Below are positions 8,301 through 15,616 of a stretch of DNA of 36,915 nt, one piece after another. The notes under the pieces were generated by a model. The model did no database searches. It had not been told where the DNA came from and worked only from the letters and a program-made list of their open reading frames with translations. The translations under genes were made by a program, and so were the position numbers. Within the stretch, counting starts at the first letter, position 1, and each line of letters opens with the position of its first letter. The stretch is from positions 1-36,915 of IMG/VR virus record IMGVR_UViG_3300038619_000274; one strand, given 5' to 3'. Source of the stretch: a virus.

Positions 8301-9341
8301 GTGAGTTCGGTTCAGTCGGCCAAGCAGCTTTGCGAGCAGGCGCTCCGCAACATTGGTTTCTACCCGGTCACGGATTCGGGCACGGACGGCAGCCAGTTGC
8401 GGCAGGCGATGATTTCGCTTGACCTGATCCTGGGCGAAGAAGCCGGCGTGGATAAGCTGTTTTTCCTCATTCCGGCAACGGTCTCGTTCACGCTGACAAA
8501 CGGCACCCCGCAATACGATCTGCTCGACGCGCTCGGCGCCGACGCGCCGGTTGACGGCATGCAATTCCCGGTCAAGGCGTACCTGCTCACGCCCACCGGA
8601 TCGAGCGTCGTCGGCATTTCCGGGACCATTCCCGGCACCATTGCGGTCGGGCAAAGCGCCGCCGATCTCACCGCCGGCGCGAACATGCCGCCCGGTGCGA
8701 CCGTCGCTGCGATCGACCTCGTTACCAATCAAATCACTTTGAGCGGTCCGAGCACGATCGTCGCCGGCGACAGCCTGCAGTTCAACGGTGCGGTGAATTT
8801 GACCGCGACCGGCACCGTCAACGGAGCCAACCAGGTGGCCGGCGTGTCGAATGTCCACCGCGAGCCGATTGAGATTGTCACGCGTGACACCTTCATGGCG
8901 TCGCGCCGCCCCGAAGAAATCGGCCGGCCGCGCATGGTCTATGTCGACCGCCTGCCGGACAACCAGCTTTACCTGCATCCGGTTTCGTCGCCGACCGATC
9001 AAGCGCTGCATATCCTGCAGCTCGACGTGCAGACCTATGCGCCGAACGTGGCGCCGGCCGGCGTCACCGGCAATCTTCCGCAAGGTGCCGTGCTGACCAA
9101 CTTCCGGCAGGCATGGCAGCGCTTCCTTGTGTTTCAGCTTTCGCACGATCTCGGCTCCGGTGCGATTTCCAAGCTCCCCGAAACCTCGCTCAACCGCTTC
9201 GGCAAGATCGCCGAATCGTCCCGCGCCCGCCTCGAAGCCTACGAGAACCGCGAACACGATACCGAGCCGCCGATCTGCGACGCTTACGATGCCGACATGC
9301 ACGGCTATGACGGCGATCCGGGCTATGTGAGGGTGCGCTGA
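8301..9341 (+). CDS. Head-tail adaptor, P22 gp4-like
   Basis: A 346-residue protein that probably binds below the portal and closes the filled head. Supporting features: an N-terminal helical pair (AKQLCEQALRNIGFYPV ... LRQAMISLDLILGEEAG) and a C-terminal helical part (NFRQAWQRFLVFQLSHDLG ... IAESSRARLEAYENREHD), the layout of P22 gp4-type tail accessory factors. A Gly/Thr-rich beta insertion at about residues 95-180 makes it longer than P22 gp4. The only suitable start is the GTG at 8301. Its last base is shared with the start codon of the following fibre gene. Homology is judged by pattern and position only. Confidence 0.55.
   Translation: MSSVQSAKQLCEQALRNIGFYPVTDSGTDGSQLRQAMISLDLILGEEAGVDKLFFLIPATVSFTLTNGTPQYDLLDALGADAPVDGMQFPVKAYLLTPTGSSVVGISGTIPGTIAVGQSAADLTAGANMPPGATVAAIDLVTNQITLSGPSTIVAGDSLQFNGAVNLTATGTVNGANQVAGVSNVHREPIEIVTRDTFMASRRPEEIGRPRMVYVDRLPDNQLYLHPVSSPTDQALHILQLDVQTYAPNVAPAGVTGNLPQGAVLTNFRQAWQRFLVFQLSHDLGSGAISKLPETSLNRFGKIAESSRARLEAYENREHDTEPPICDAYDADMHGYDGDPGYVRVR
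8877..8888. repeat. Repeated palindrome, copy 2
   Basis: GTCACGCGTGAC inside the gp4-like gene, where it encodes Val-Thr-Arg-Asp. The next base on each side extends it to the 14-bp palindrome TGTCACGCGTGACA. Confidence 0.85.
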
Positions 9342-11035
9342 TGGCTTTCCGCGGCTGCATCCCCGACTTCCAGATAGCCAATCCGCTCTACATCGGCGCC
9401 ACCGTCTCGTTCTATACCGTCACCGGCGACGGCTTATCGACCGGCGAACTGGCGACGCTCTATTCCGATCCGACCAGCTCCACGCCGGCGCAAAACCCGC
9501 AGACGCTCGATAGTGAGGGCAAGTTCGCGGCCCCGGTTTACATTGAATTGCCGGTGATCGCCCAGGTCGAAGGGCCGAACGTTGAGAGCCACGTTACCGG
9601 CGTCATCAATGCCCGCGGCACCTGGCGCGGCAGTTGGGTCACGGACACCAACTATTTTTCGTCCGATTTCGTGCAGGACCCGGCAAGCGGCAACGTCTAT
9701 GCCGCGGCGCTCGATTACACGTCGTCGTCGACGCTTGCCGCCGACGTTGCCGCCGGCAGTTTGATCCTCGTATTGTCGCTGTCGTCGATCATCGGCACCA
9801 TCGCGGTCAAGCAGGCCTGCCTCGCCGCCACCACGGCGAATATCACGCTGTCGGGCACACAGACCGTCGACGGCGTGGCGCTTTCGGTCGGCGAGCGCGT
9901 CCTGGTCAAAAACCAAAGCACCGCCTCGCAGAACGGCATCTATGTCGTCCAGTCCGGCGCCTGGACGCTCGCCACCGATTTCGCACAATCGAACGAGGTT
10001 CTGAGCGGTTGCCGCGTCTTTGTCACCACCGGCACGGTCAACGCCCTAAGCGAATGGGAATTGACCACCCCCGACCCGATCACGGTCGGCACCACGTCGC
10101 TCACCTGGTCGAACAATCAAACGCTGGTCGGCACGTTGACCGTCTCGGGGACGATCAATGTCACCGGCACGTTTGGGAGCGACGGCACCGCACAGACCTT
10201 TCCGACATCAGGCTCGATCGCCGGCACGTCGGACGCGCAGACGCTCACCAATAAGACGATCTCGGGCGGCACGCTATCGGGCACGATTGCCGGCACGCCG
10301 ACGCTTTCCGGCGCCAACTTCGTCACGCTGTCCAATATCGCGAACGCCGCGGCCTACACGCTCAACGGCAATCCGACCAGCGCCAGCGCCAACCATGCCG
10401 ACTTCACGCTCGGCAGCCTGACGGCAAAGTCGTCACCGGCCGGCGCCGATGTGGTGCTGATCGCGGATTCGGCGGCGTCCGGCGCGCTCAAAACAACGAC
10501 AGTCGCCGAAATCGTCGCCACCGGCGCCAGCGCCATGGTGCTGCTCAATACGCTCACCGCCAGCAATCAGGCCACACTGACAGACATAACGAGCCTGACG
10601 AGTACGTATAGCCGTTACGAAATTGTCTTTGAGAACGTAGTGCCCGCCACGACCGAAGCTATCTTGGAATTGCAGGTCTATTCTGGCGGGGCATACAAAA
10701 CGACGGGATACCTTGGGCTGATCTTTGGGTACGCGGACGGCACAATAACCACAAATACGACGACCTTTATTCCGCTCAATTATCCAACCGCGAATAACGC
10801 CAACGCCGCCAATTCATCTCCTGGCTATAGCGGAACGATTAGCGTCATTACACCAAGCACTGCCGGCATAATAAATTGGTACGGCACCATGAGCTGGATC
10901 ACCTTAGCTGGCACGGCTGGCGTAGGCGTCGTCAGCGGATTCTGGAACACGTCTGCCGTCGTGACCGGATTCCAAGTTCTGTTTGGCAGCGGCAACATCA
11001 CCTCGGGCGTCATCAAGATTTACGGCATCGTCTAA
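9341..11035 (+). CDS. Tail fibre / receptor-binding protein 1
   Basis: A 564-residue tail fibre. Residues 1-95 form an anchor-like domain with ATVSFYTVTGDG and the NPQTLDSEGKF / PVYIELPV pattern. Residues about 150-250 carry a widespread fibre repeat (ATTANITLSGTQTVDGV ... VGERVLVKNQ ... GIYVVQSGAW), followed by collagen-like Gly/Thr/Ser stretches around TLTNKTISGGTLSGTI. From about residue 400 the C-terminus is a separate beta-rich head that is likely to contact the host surface. DNA encoding this head (from about 10560) is clearly richer in A/T than the rest, which suggests module exchange. It begins on the last base of the gp4-like gene and ends before the lysis genes. Confidence 0.8.
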   Translation: MAFRGCIPDFQIANPLYIGATVSFYTVTGDGLSTGELATLYSDPTSSTPAQNPQTLDSEGKFAAPVYIELPVIAQVEGPNVESHVTGVINARGTWRGSWVTDTNYFSSDFVQDPASGNVYAAALDYTSSSTLAADVAAGSLILVLSLSSIIGTIAVKQACLAATTANITLSGTQTVDGVALSVGERVLVKNQSTASQNGIYVVQSGAWTLATDFAQSNEVLSGCRVFVTTGTVNALSEWELTTPDPITVGTTSLTWSNNQTLVGTLTVSGTINVTGTFGSDGTAQTFPTSGSIAGTSDAQTLTNKTISGGTLSGTIAGTPTLSGANFVTLSNIANAAAYTLNGNPTSASANHADFTLGSLTAKSSPAGADVVLIADSAASGALKTTTVAEIVATGASAMVLLNTLTASNQATLTDITSLTSTYSRYEIVFENVVPATTEAILELQVYSGGAYKTTGYLGLIFGYADGTITTNTTTFIPLNYPTANNANAANSSPGYSGTISVITPSTAGIINWYGTMSWITLAGTAGVGVVSGFWNTSAVVTGFQVLFGSGNITSGVIKIYGIV

Positions 11036-11057
11036 TCTGCAACTGAAAAGGTGAACC

Positions 11058-11330
11058 ATGAAACTTCTGCTGGACCTCGCACCCGGCATCGTCGCCGCAT
11101 TTGTGCTGCTCGGCGTCGGGTACTTCATCTATCTCACCGTCACCAAGGGATTGCCAGCGGCGATCGCCTGGGCGAAGACCTGGTGGACTAAGGCAAAGAA
11201 AGATTTTGCCGCGCTGGAAGCGCGTGTGCTGGCACTGGAGCAAAAAGTCGGTATCGCCAAGCCGGCTCCTGCTCCCGCGCCGGCGCCCGCAGCTTGGGCT
11301 CCTGCTCCCGCGCCGGCGCCCGCAGCTTGA
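11058..11330 (+). CDS. Small membrane protein, holin candidate
   Basis: A 90-residue protein with one strong transmembrane helix at about residues 8-29 (APGIVAAFVLLGVGYFIYLTV), an amphipathic Trp/Lys-rich stretch (AIAWAKTWWTKAKKDF), a short coiled-coil (LEARVLALEQKVG) and a Pro-Ala tail made of two identical 11-residue units. Start at the ATG preceded by GAAAAGG. As the first gene of the lysis cassette, with one membrane helix, it is a candidate holin or pinholin-like protein, but no family signature is recognised. Its TGA overlaps the TTG start of the next gene. Confidence 0.65.
   Translation: MKLLLDLAPGIVAAFVLLGVGYFIYLTVTKGLPAAIAWAKTWWTKAKKDFAALEARVLALEQKVGIAKPAPAPAPAPAAWAPAPAPAPAA
11264..11329 (+). 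repeat. Tandem repeat, 2 x 33 bases
   Basis: Bases 11264-11296 are repeated exactly at 11297-11329, encoding the Ala/Trp/Pro-Ala tail of the small membrane protein. The second copy includes the TTG that starts the next gene and abuts the stop codon, so copy-number change would lengthen the tail without breaking the downstream start. Confidence 0.95.
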
Positions 11331-11554
11331 TTTTGCTGCGGCGATGGCTCGCCGTCGTCGCGGTTTTTCTGTTCACGGCGCCTGACGGTCGGCCGGTCTT
11401 TATCGAAAGCGCCCAGGTCGCCGCCATCCAGCGGCCGCCGCCCGGCAGCGGCGTCTGCCAGGACGCCCCGACCATCATCGACACGCTGGCAAAGTCCTAT
11501 TGCGTGCGCGAAGCGCCGGAAGACGTCGCCCGAAAACTCCGATGGAAACCATGA
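11327..11554 (+). CDS. Small exported protein of the lysis cassette
   Basis: A roughly 75-residue protein that probably starts at the TTG at 11327, overlapping the preceding stop as TTGA; TTG at 11333 is the alternative. Its N-terminus (LLRRWLAVVAVFLFTAPDG) is a signal peptide or membrane anchor, followed by a short polar domain with two Cys residues (GVCQDAP, SYCVRE) that could form a disulphide in the periplasm. Its TGA overlaps the endolysin ATG as ATGA, so translation is coupled on both sides. No family recognised; an accessory lysis or envelope role is inferred from position. Confidence 0.6.
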   Translation: MILLRRWLAVVAVFLFTAPDGRPVFIESAQVAAIQRPPPGSGVCQDAPTIIDTLAKSYCVREAPEDVARKLRWKP

Positions 11555-12402
11555 TGCGCATGAGCATGGGCGGACTGAGCCACCTTACAAAGCCGTGGGA
11601 GGAATATGTCGGCTTCCCCTACGACGACAAGGTGCCGCCGCGGATCATCAACGGCAAACGCGTCTATGTCGAATGGACCGGCGGCCCGGTGCGGGGGACG
11701 ATCACCGGCGGCTACGGCCACACTGATGCTGCAGGTTCCCCGAAGATAGAGCCGGGGATGCGCTGGACGGAAGCCGAGGCCTCCGCTCTCCTCGATCGAG
11801 ACATGGCGAAGTACGAAGCAATCGTGAACGCCAATCTGAGAGTTGCGGTGACGCAACACCAGTTCGACGCGCTGGCCGATACCGCCTTCAACTGTCCGTC
11901 CGCAATCCCGCATGTCTGCAGCTATGTGAACGCCGGCAACTGGCCGGCGGCCGAGCGGCTCTTGCTGCAATACGTCAATTCCAAGGGCGAGCGGATGCTC
12001 GGCCTGGTGCATCGCCGCAATGCGGAAATCACCTGGGCGAATACACCCGATGATGTCGAGAACGCGGCGCTGCCGAGCGCGGCCTATTCGACCTCGCCGG
12101 AAATCTACTCGCCCAAGGCCGAACGCGAACCGGCGCCGAAGACGCTGCCGCAATCGAAGGTCGCGACCGGCTCCGGCATCGTCGGCGCCGGTGGAATATG
12201 GACCGCGCTGCAATCGTTCAACGAGCACGCGGCGCCGATCGAGGAAGCCAAGGGCCATCTCGGCAACCTTGGCATCGGCGATCAGCTCATGGCGCTCGCG
12301 CACTCGCCGGCGATCGGCGTCGCCATCGGCATTGTGCTCGTCGGCATCGCGGCGTTCATCTTCGTCGACCGGCGCAGCAAGCTTAACAACGACCACGTTT
12401 AG
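11551..12402 (+). CDS. Endolysin, GH24 lysozyme with C-terminal membrane segment
   Basis: A muramidase cleaving peptidoglycan glycan strands. The GH24 catalytic region is visible: Glu17 (or 18) in WEEYVGFPYDD, Asp26, and Thr52 in the TGGYGH block, matching the Glu-Asp-Thr triad of T4-type lysozymes. An insertion of about 20 residues (27-49) separates Asp from Thr. The conserved lower lobe (QHQFDALADTAFNCPS ... RRNAEI) follows. Residues 190-250 form a Pro/Ala linker, then a hydrophobic helix (IGVAIGIVLVGIAAFIFV) and a basic tail. I chose the ATG at 11551 because it overlaps the previous stop as ATGA; 11542 is possible. The membrane segment at the C-terminal rather than N-terminal end is unlike known SAR endolysins. 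Confidence 0.85.
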   Translation: MMRMSMGGLSHLTKPWEEYVGFPYDDKVPPRIINGKRVYVEWTGGPVRGTITGGYGHTDAAGSPKIEPGMRWTEAEASALLDRDMAKYEAIVNANLRVAVTQHQFDALADTAFNCPSAIPHVCSYVNAGNWPAAERLLLQYVNSKGERMLGLVHRRNAEITWANTPDDVENAALPSAAYSTSPEIYSPKAEREPAPKTLPQSKVATGSGIVGAGGIWTALQSFNEHAAPIEEAKGHLGNLGIGDQLMALAHSPAIGVAIGIVLVGIAAFIFVDRRSKLNNDHV

Positions 12403-12518
12403 TCGGCTTCCGCCGATTGCGTGCTTGGGCGGTCCAGTTTGCCCAAGCGCAGTTGCTCTTTGAGTAGCCCATTCCGCTCGCCCGCCGTCATAAAGATGCG
12501 CTTACGTCGATTCGCCAT
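12399..12518 (-). CDS. Possible 39-residue minus-strand protein
   Basis: A short open frame (MANRRKRIFM start) in the gap between the endolysin and spanin genes, rich in Arg, Lys, Leu and Gln. Its TAA overlaps the endolysin TAG as TTAG, the same arrangement used by other minus-strand genes here, which argues for reality. Against it: no clear ribosome site and only moderate third-position GC. If real it may be a small basic regulator. Confidence 0.35.
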   Translation of the reverse strand: MANRRKRIFMTAGERNGLLKEQLRLGKLDRPSTQSAEAD

Positions 12519-12547
12519 GGGCGGAGTATAGCAGGAGCACAACGACC

Positions 12548-12991
12548 ATGTTTGAGGTCTTTACCGGCATCAGCCAGGCGTGGCGCGAGATCGAGCACAT
12601 CAGCGAGATCACCGGCTTTTCGGTGACGCTCTTGGTCGGGCTTGCCGCGCTCGCCTATCTCGATCCCGGCATCCGCAAATGGGCAATCCGGGGCGGCATC
12701 TTCGTCATCCTCGCCTATGTCGGTGGCATGACGCTCTACGGCCTGGGCGCCAAGGACGTGCGCGGGCAATGGAACGCTGCCGACGCCAAGGCGGACAAGG
12801 AACGTGTCACGCGTGACAAGACGATCAACGACGCGCTGGAAACGAAATACGCACCGCAAATCACGGCGCTGACCAAGCAGTCGGCGGACTTGCAGAAACA
12901 GGTCGAGGCCTATGAGAAAAAGCTACTCGCGGACAAAAGCGCTGGCGCTTCTTGCCAGCTTGGCGCCGACGCTCTGCGCTTGCGCCAGTGA
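12548..12991 (+). CDS. Inner-membrane spanin-like protein with two membrane helices
   Basis: A 147-residue protein with membrane helices at about 22-38 (TGFSVTLLVGLAALAYL) and 50-67 (GIFVILAYVGGMTLYGLG), then a long charged coiled-coil (about 78-130) and a short Cys-containing tail. A coiled-coil i-spanin (Rz-like) is indicated because a lipoprotein gene starts inside its 3' end in another frame, the classical Rz/Rz1 arrangement. Typical i-spanins have one membrane helix, so the second helix is unusual and could make it a holin-spanin fusion or invert the topology. The ribosome site AGGAG lies at 12532-12536. It contains a copy of the repeated palindrome. Confidence 0.65.
   Translation: MFEVFTGISQAWREIEHISEITGFSVTLLVGLAALAYLDPGIRKWAIRGGIFVILAYVGGMTLYGLGAKDVRGQWNAADAKADKERVTRDKTINDALETKYAPQITALTKQSADLQKQVEAYEKKLLADKSAGASCQLGADALRLRQ
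12806..12817. repeat. Repeated palindrome, copy 3
   Basis: GTCACGCGTGAC within the i-spanin-like gene, read as Val-Thr-Arg-Asp. Flanking bases extend it to the 14-bp TGTCACGCGTGACA. Confidence 0.85.
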
Positions 12992-13205
12992 GCCGAAGGG
13001 AACGGCACCGCTCGCGGTGAAGGTTCCCGACGTGTGCGAGCGCGTGCTCAATCCGGTGGCGCTACCGGCCGCGAAGGCGACCGACGATGCGCGCGTGGCT
13101 TTCATCCAGGACGACGCGGCGCTGATTACCGCCAAGGGCGAAATCGACGCCGGGCGGAACTGCCTGCGGGATCTGCGGCAAAGCTACAGCAAGGCAAAGA
13201 AATGA
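12912..13205 (+). CDS. Outer-membrane lipoprotein, o-spanin (Rz1-like)
   Basis: A 97-residue lipoprotein precursor: basic N-terminus (MRKSYSRTKA), hydrophobic core (LALLASLAPT) and lipobox LCAC with the lipid-bearing Cys at residue 24, then a periplasmic domain of 73 residues ending in a basic helix. It begins inside the i-spanin-like gene and overlaps it by 80 bases in a different frame, the hallmark of embedded or overlapping spanin pairs. The two proteins should bridge the periplasm and fuse inner and outer membranes in the last step of lysis. Two further Cys residues could form a disulphide. The downstream gene begins in an ATGA overlap. Confidence 0.75.
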   Translation: MRKSYSRTKALALLASLAPTLCACASEPKGTAPLAVKVPDVCERVLNPVALPAAKATDDARVAFIQDDAALITAKGEIDAGRNCLRDLRQSYSKAKK

Positions 13206-13696
13206 CCGGACTGATGCGCTTTGCGATCGCGGCCGCCATCTTCGGCGGCTTTTTTATTGCCGCGCCGGCGGCGGCACTCGATCACGGCTTCGATCCAAAC
13301 AGCCCGATCACGCAATGGTTCGACACGCTGATGCGGCCGGATATGCCGGCTAACCGCTGTTGCGGCGTGAGCGACGCCTATCGCGTCGAGGTGATCGAAC
13401 AGGGAGGCGAAGATGGCAGCGGTCCCAACTGGATCGTCAAGATCGCCGATGGCAGCGCAATCACTTTCCCTGACGGCAAAACGCGGACGGCAATACCCGA
13501 TGGCACGATTATCCATGTTCCGGCAGCCAAAGTGACAAAAGCCAGTCAAAGCAATCCGACCAAATCGGCGTGGCTGTTCGTCTATATCAACGAATGGATC
13601 AAGGGCGCCGACGACATGCCGGTGCGAACCGACGACCCGAGCCAGCACTCGGTCAGCACGATCTATTGCCTCGTGCCGCTACCGCCGAGTTTTTGA
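13202..13696 (+). CDS. Exported protein with Cys-Cys motif
   Basis: A 164-residue secreted protein. The N-terminus (LMRFAIAAAIFGGFFIAAPAAALDHG) is a good signal peptide with cleavage near residue 25. The mature part has NRCCGVSDAYRVEV, a beta-rich middle (WIVKIADGSAITFPDG) and a late Cys near the C-terminus. The ATG overlaps the o-spanin stop as ATGA, so it is the last gene of the lysis operon. Similar exported CCGxxDA-containing proteins are common in Hyphomicrobiales and their phages, but their function is not known to me. A periplasmic role, perhaps in superinfection or lysis timing, is speculation. Confidence 0.65.
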   Translation: MTGLMRFAIAAAIFGGFFIAAPAAALDHGFDPNSPITQWFDTLMRPDMPANRCCGVSDAYRVEVIEQGGEDGSGPNWIVKIADGSAITFPDGKTRTAIPDGTIIHVPAAKVTKASQSNPTKSAWLFVYINEWIKGADDMPVRTDDPSQHSVSTIYCLVPLPPSF

Positions 13697-13699
13697 TCC

Positions 13700-15616
13700 A
13701 TGGCAACCGAACCGAGCGTTAGGTTGGAGGAATTCGACGTGTGGCGGCCGGGTTACGGCTTTGCCACGGTGACGGTGCTGATCGGCGGCACCACGTCGCC
13801 GGCCTCGATCTTCCTCGATCAAGACTGCACGCAAGCAGCGACCAATCCACAAACCTTGCTGCAGCAGACGCAAGGCGACATTTCCTACGGCAAGTGGGCG
13901 CAGCCGCTTTATACGCAGACGCCTTACTTCCTGCAGATCAACGACGTCGACGAGACCGGCGTTGTCGGCGTGCCGCTCACGACGCTGGTCGGTCAAGACG
14001 CTTCGCTCGCAACCGTCATTCCGACCAATGCCTCGGTCGCGGGAAATCTCGACGACATTCTCGCGCGCACCATCAACGTGCTCAATTATGGGCCGTTTCT
14101 CACGATCAACGCGCAAGGCGCGTCGGCGACCACCAATACCAACTCGTTGGTGGCGGCGATCGCGCAAGCTGCAGCCAACGGCGGCGGCGAGGTCGAGCTG
14201 CCGGACGGCACGTTCGGGATCACAAGCTTCACCATTCCGCCCGGCGTGATTGTGGTCGGTCAAGGCGGCTGGTCGGGCGCCACGGTGCTGCAATCGACCA
14301 GCGCCAGCGCGGTGGTCACGGTGTCCGGCAACGAGGCCGGATTGAAGCATCTATGTCTCGACGGCTTGAGCCAGGTCACCAATTCGATCGGCCTTTACGC
14401 GCGGCTCGTCGATCAGGTCATCCTTGAGGATGTGCTGATCAAACGCTTCGACTTCGGCATCCAGTTGATCGGCGGCAACGGCAATCACTGGAAGGACGTG
14501 TGGCTGTCGGACTGCGAGATCGGCTATCAGGGCGAAGGCAACAGCCTGGTCAACTCGACCAACAACGGCGGCCCGCTGGAATTCTGCCGGTGGGACGGCG
14601 GCATTGTCGATACCTGCACCACGGTCGGCATCCAACTCGAATGCATCGACGATCTGTGCGATCACCACGCCTTCGCCGGCATCCAGTTCAACGACAATAC
14701 CGGCATTGCTTTTGAGGTCATCGGCGCGCGCGACACGCTGCTGCAGAGCTGCGCCTGGAACGGCAACACCACTGACCTCCAAGTGCAAGACGGCGCGCCG
14801 ATCAATACAGCGGGAACCAATACCGTCATCGGCTTCGAGTGCCAGGACGGGTCTTTCATCGGCACCGGCTCGGCCGGTTCGGCCATCAATCTGTCAGGCA
14901 CGCTCTCGCATGTTGCCTTCCGGCGCTGCGAATTCACCCTGGAAACCATCACGCTCACCACGCCGGGCTCGAACGTCCTCGAAGAAGATTGCCGGCAGAT
15001 TTCCGGCGTCACGTTTGCCGGCACCGCGACCAACTGGATTATCTCCAAGTCGTACAATTCCGGCAAAACCATCGGATTGACCACCGGCAATGCCGCGACC
15101 GTGGCTTGGGGCCTGGCGCTCAACGACGGCCAATACACTTTGCTCAAGGCCCGCGTCGTCGCGCGATCGCGCAGCAATACCGACTTTGCCTTTTTCGAGA
15201 TTATCGTCGGCGCCTATTGCACCGGCGCGACGCTCGATTACGACGCGCAGACGGCAAACTTCACCGCCGGCGATGTCGTTTCCGGAGCCACTTCGGGCGC
15301 AACGGCGCGAATTCTCGCCGCCACGAACTCGGGAGCGACCGGCTCGCTGACGCTGCAGGATGTCAACGGCACCTTCCTCAACAACGAAGCATTGTCCGAC
15401 ACCGGCGCCGGCGCCGCGATCGTCAACGGCACGATCACCCATGGCACGGCCACGCTCGATACACCGACCTCGGTGCATACGACCAATGCCTCGTCGTTTG
15501 CCTGCGCCTTTGCCGTCAGTGCGCAGGAGGTGTTCCTGCACGTCACCGGCTTAAGCTCGACCAACGTCGAATGGTTCTGCAACGTCGACGTGATTTCGAG
15601 CCAGCAGATTGAATAA
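13700..15616 (+). CDS. Tailspike with pectate-lyase-like beta-helix
   Basis: A 638-residue tailspike, likely an enzyme or receptor binder for host surface polysaccharide. Residues 1-110 resemble the N-terminal anchor of the fibre at 9341-11035 (FATVTVLIGG, FLDQDCTQAATNPQTL, a G..SYGKWAQPLY stretch). Residues about 125-175 have the pectate-lyase-3 entry pattern (LTINAQGASATTNTNSLVAAI ... GGGEVELPDGTFGI). To about 440 the sequence is a right-handed parallel beta-helix with repeated short Asn/Asp turns. Residues about 510-590 match a phage module of the GATSGATARILAATNSGATG type. Catalytic residues cannot be assigned by eye. The stop overlaps the next start as TAATG. Confidence 0.8.
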   Translation: MATEPSVRLEEFDVWRPGYGFATVTVLIGGTTSPASIFLDQDCTQAATNPQTLLQQTQGDISYGKWAQPLYTQTPYFLQINDVDETGVVGVPLTTLVGQDASLATVIPTNASVAGNLDDILARTINVLNYGPFLTINAQGASATTNTNSLVAAIAQAAANGGGEVELPDGTFGITSFTIPPGVIVVGQGGWSGATVLQSTSASAVVTVSGNEAGLKHLCLDGLSQVTNSIGLYARLVDQVILEDVLIKRFDFGIQLIGGNGNHWKDVWLSDCEIGYQGEGNSLVNSTNNGGPLEFCRWDGGIVDTCTTVGIQLECIDDLCDHHAFAGIQFNDNTGIAFEVIGARDTLLQSCAWNGNTTDLQVQDGAPINTAGTNTVIGFECQDGSFIGTGSAGSAINLSGTLSHVAFRRCEFTLETITLTTPGSNVLEEDCRQISGVTFAGTATNWIISKSYNSGKTIGLTTGNAATVAWGLALNDGQYTLLKARVVARSRSNTDFAFFEIIVGAYCTGATLDYDAQTANFTAGDVVSGATSGATARILAATNSGATGSLTLQDVNGTFLNNEALSDTGAGAAIVNGTITHGTATLDTPTSVHTTNASSFACAFAVSAQEVFLHVTGLSSTNVEWFCNVDVISSQQIE

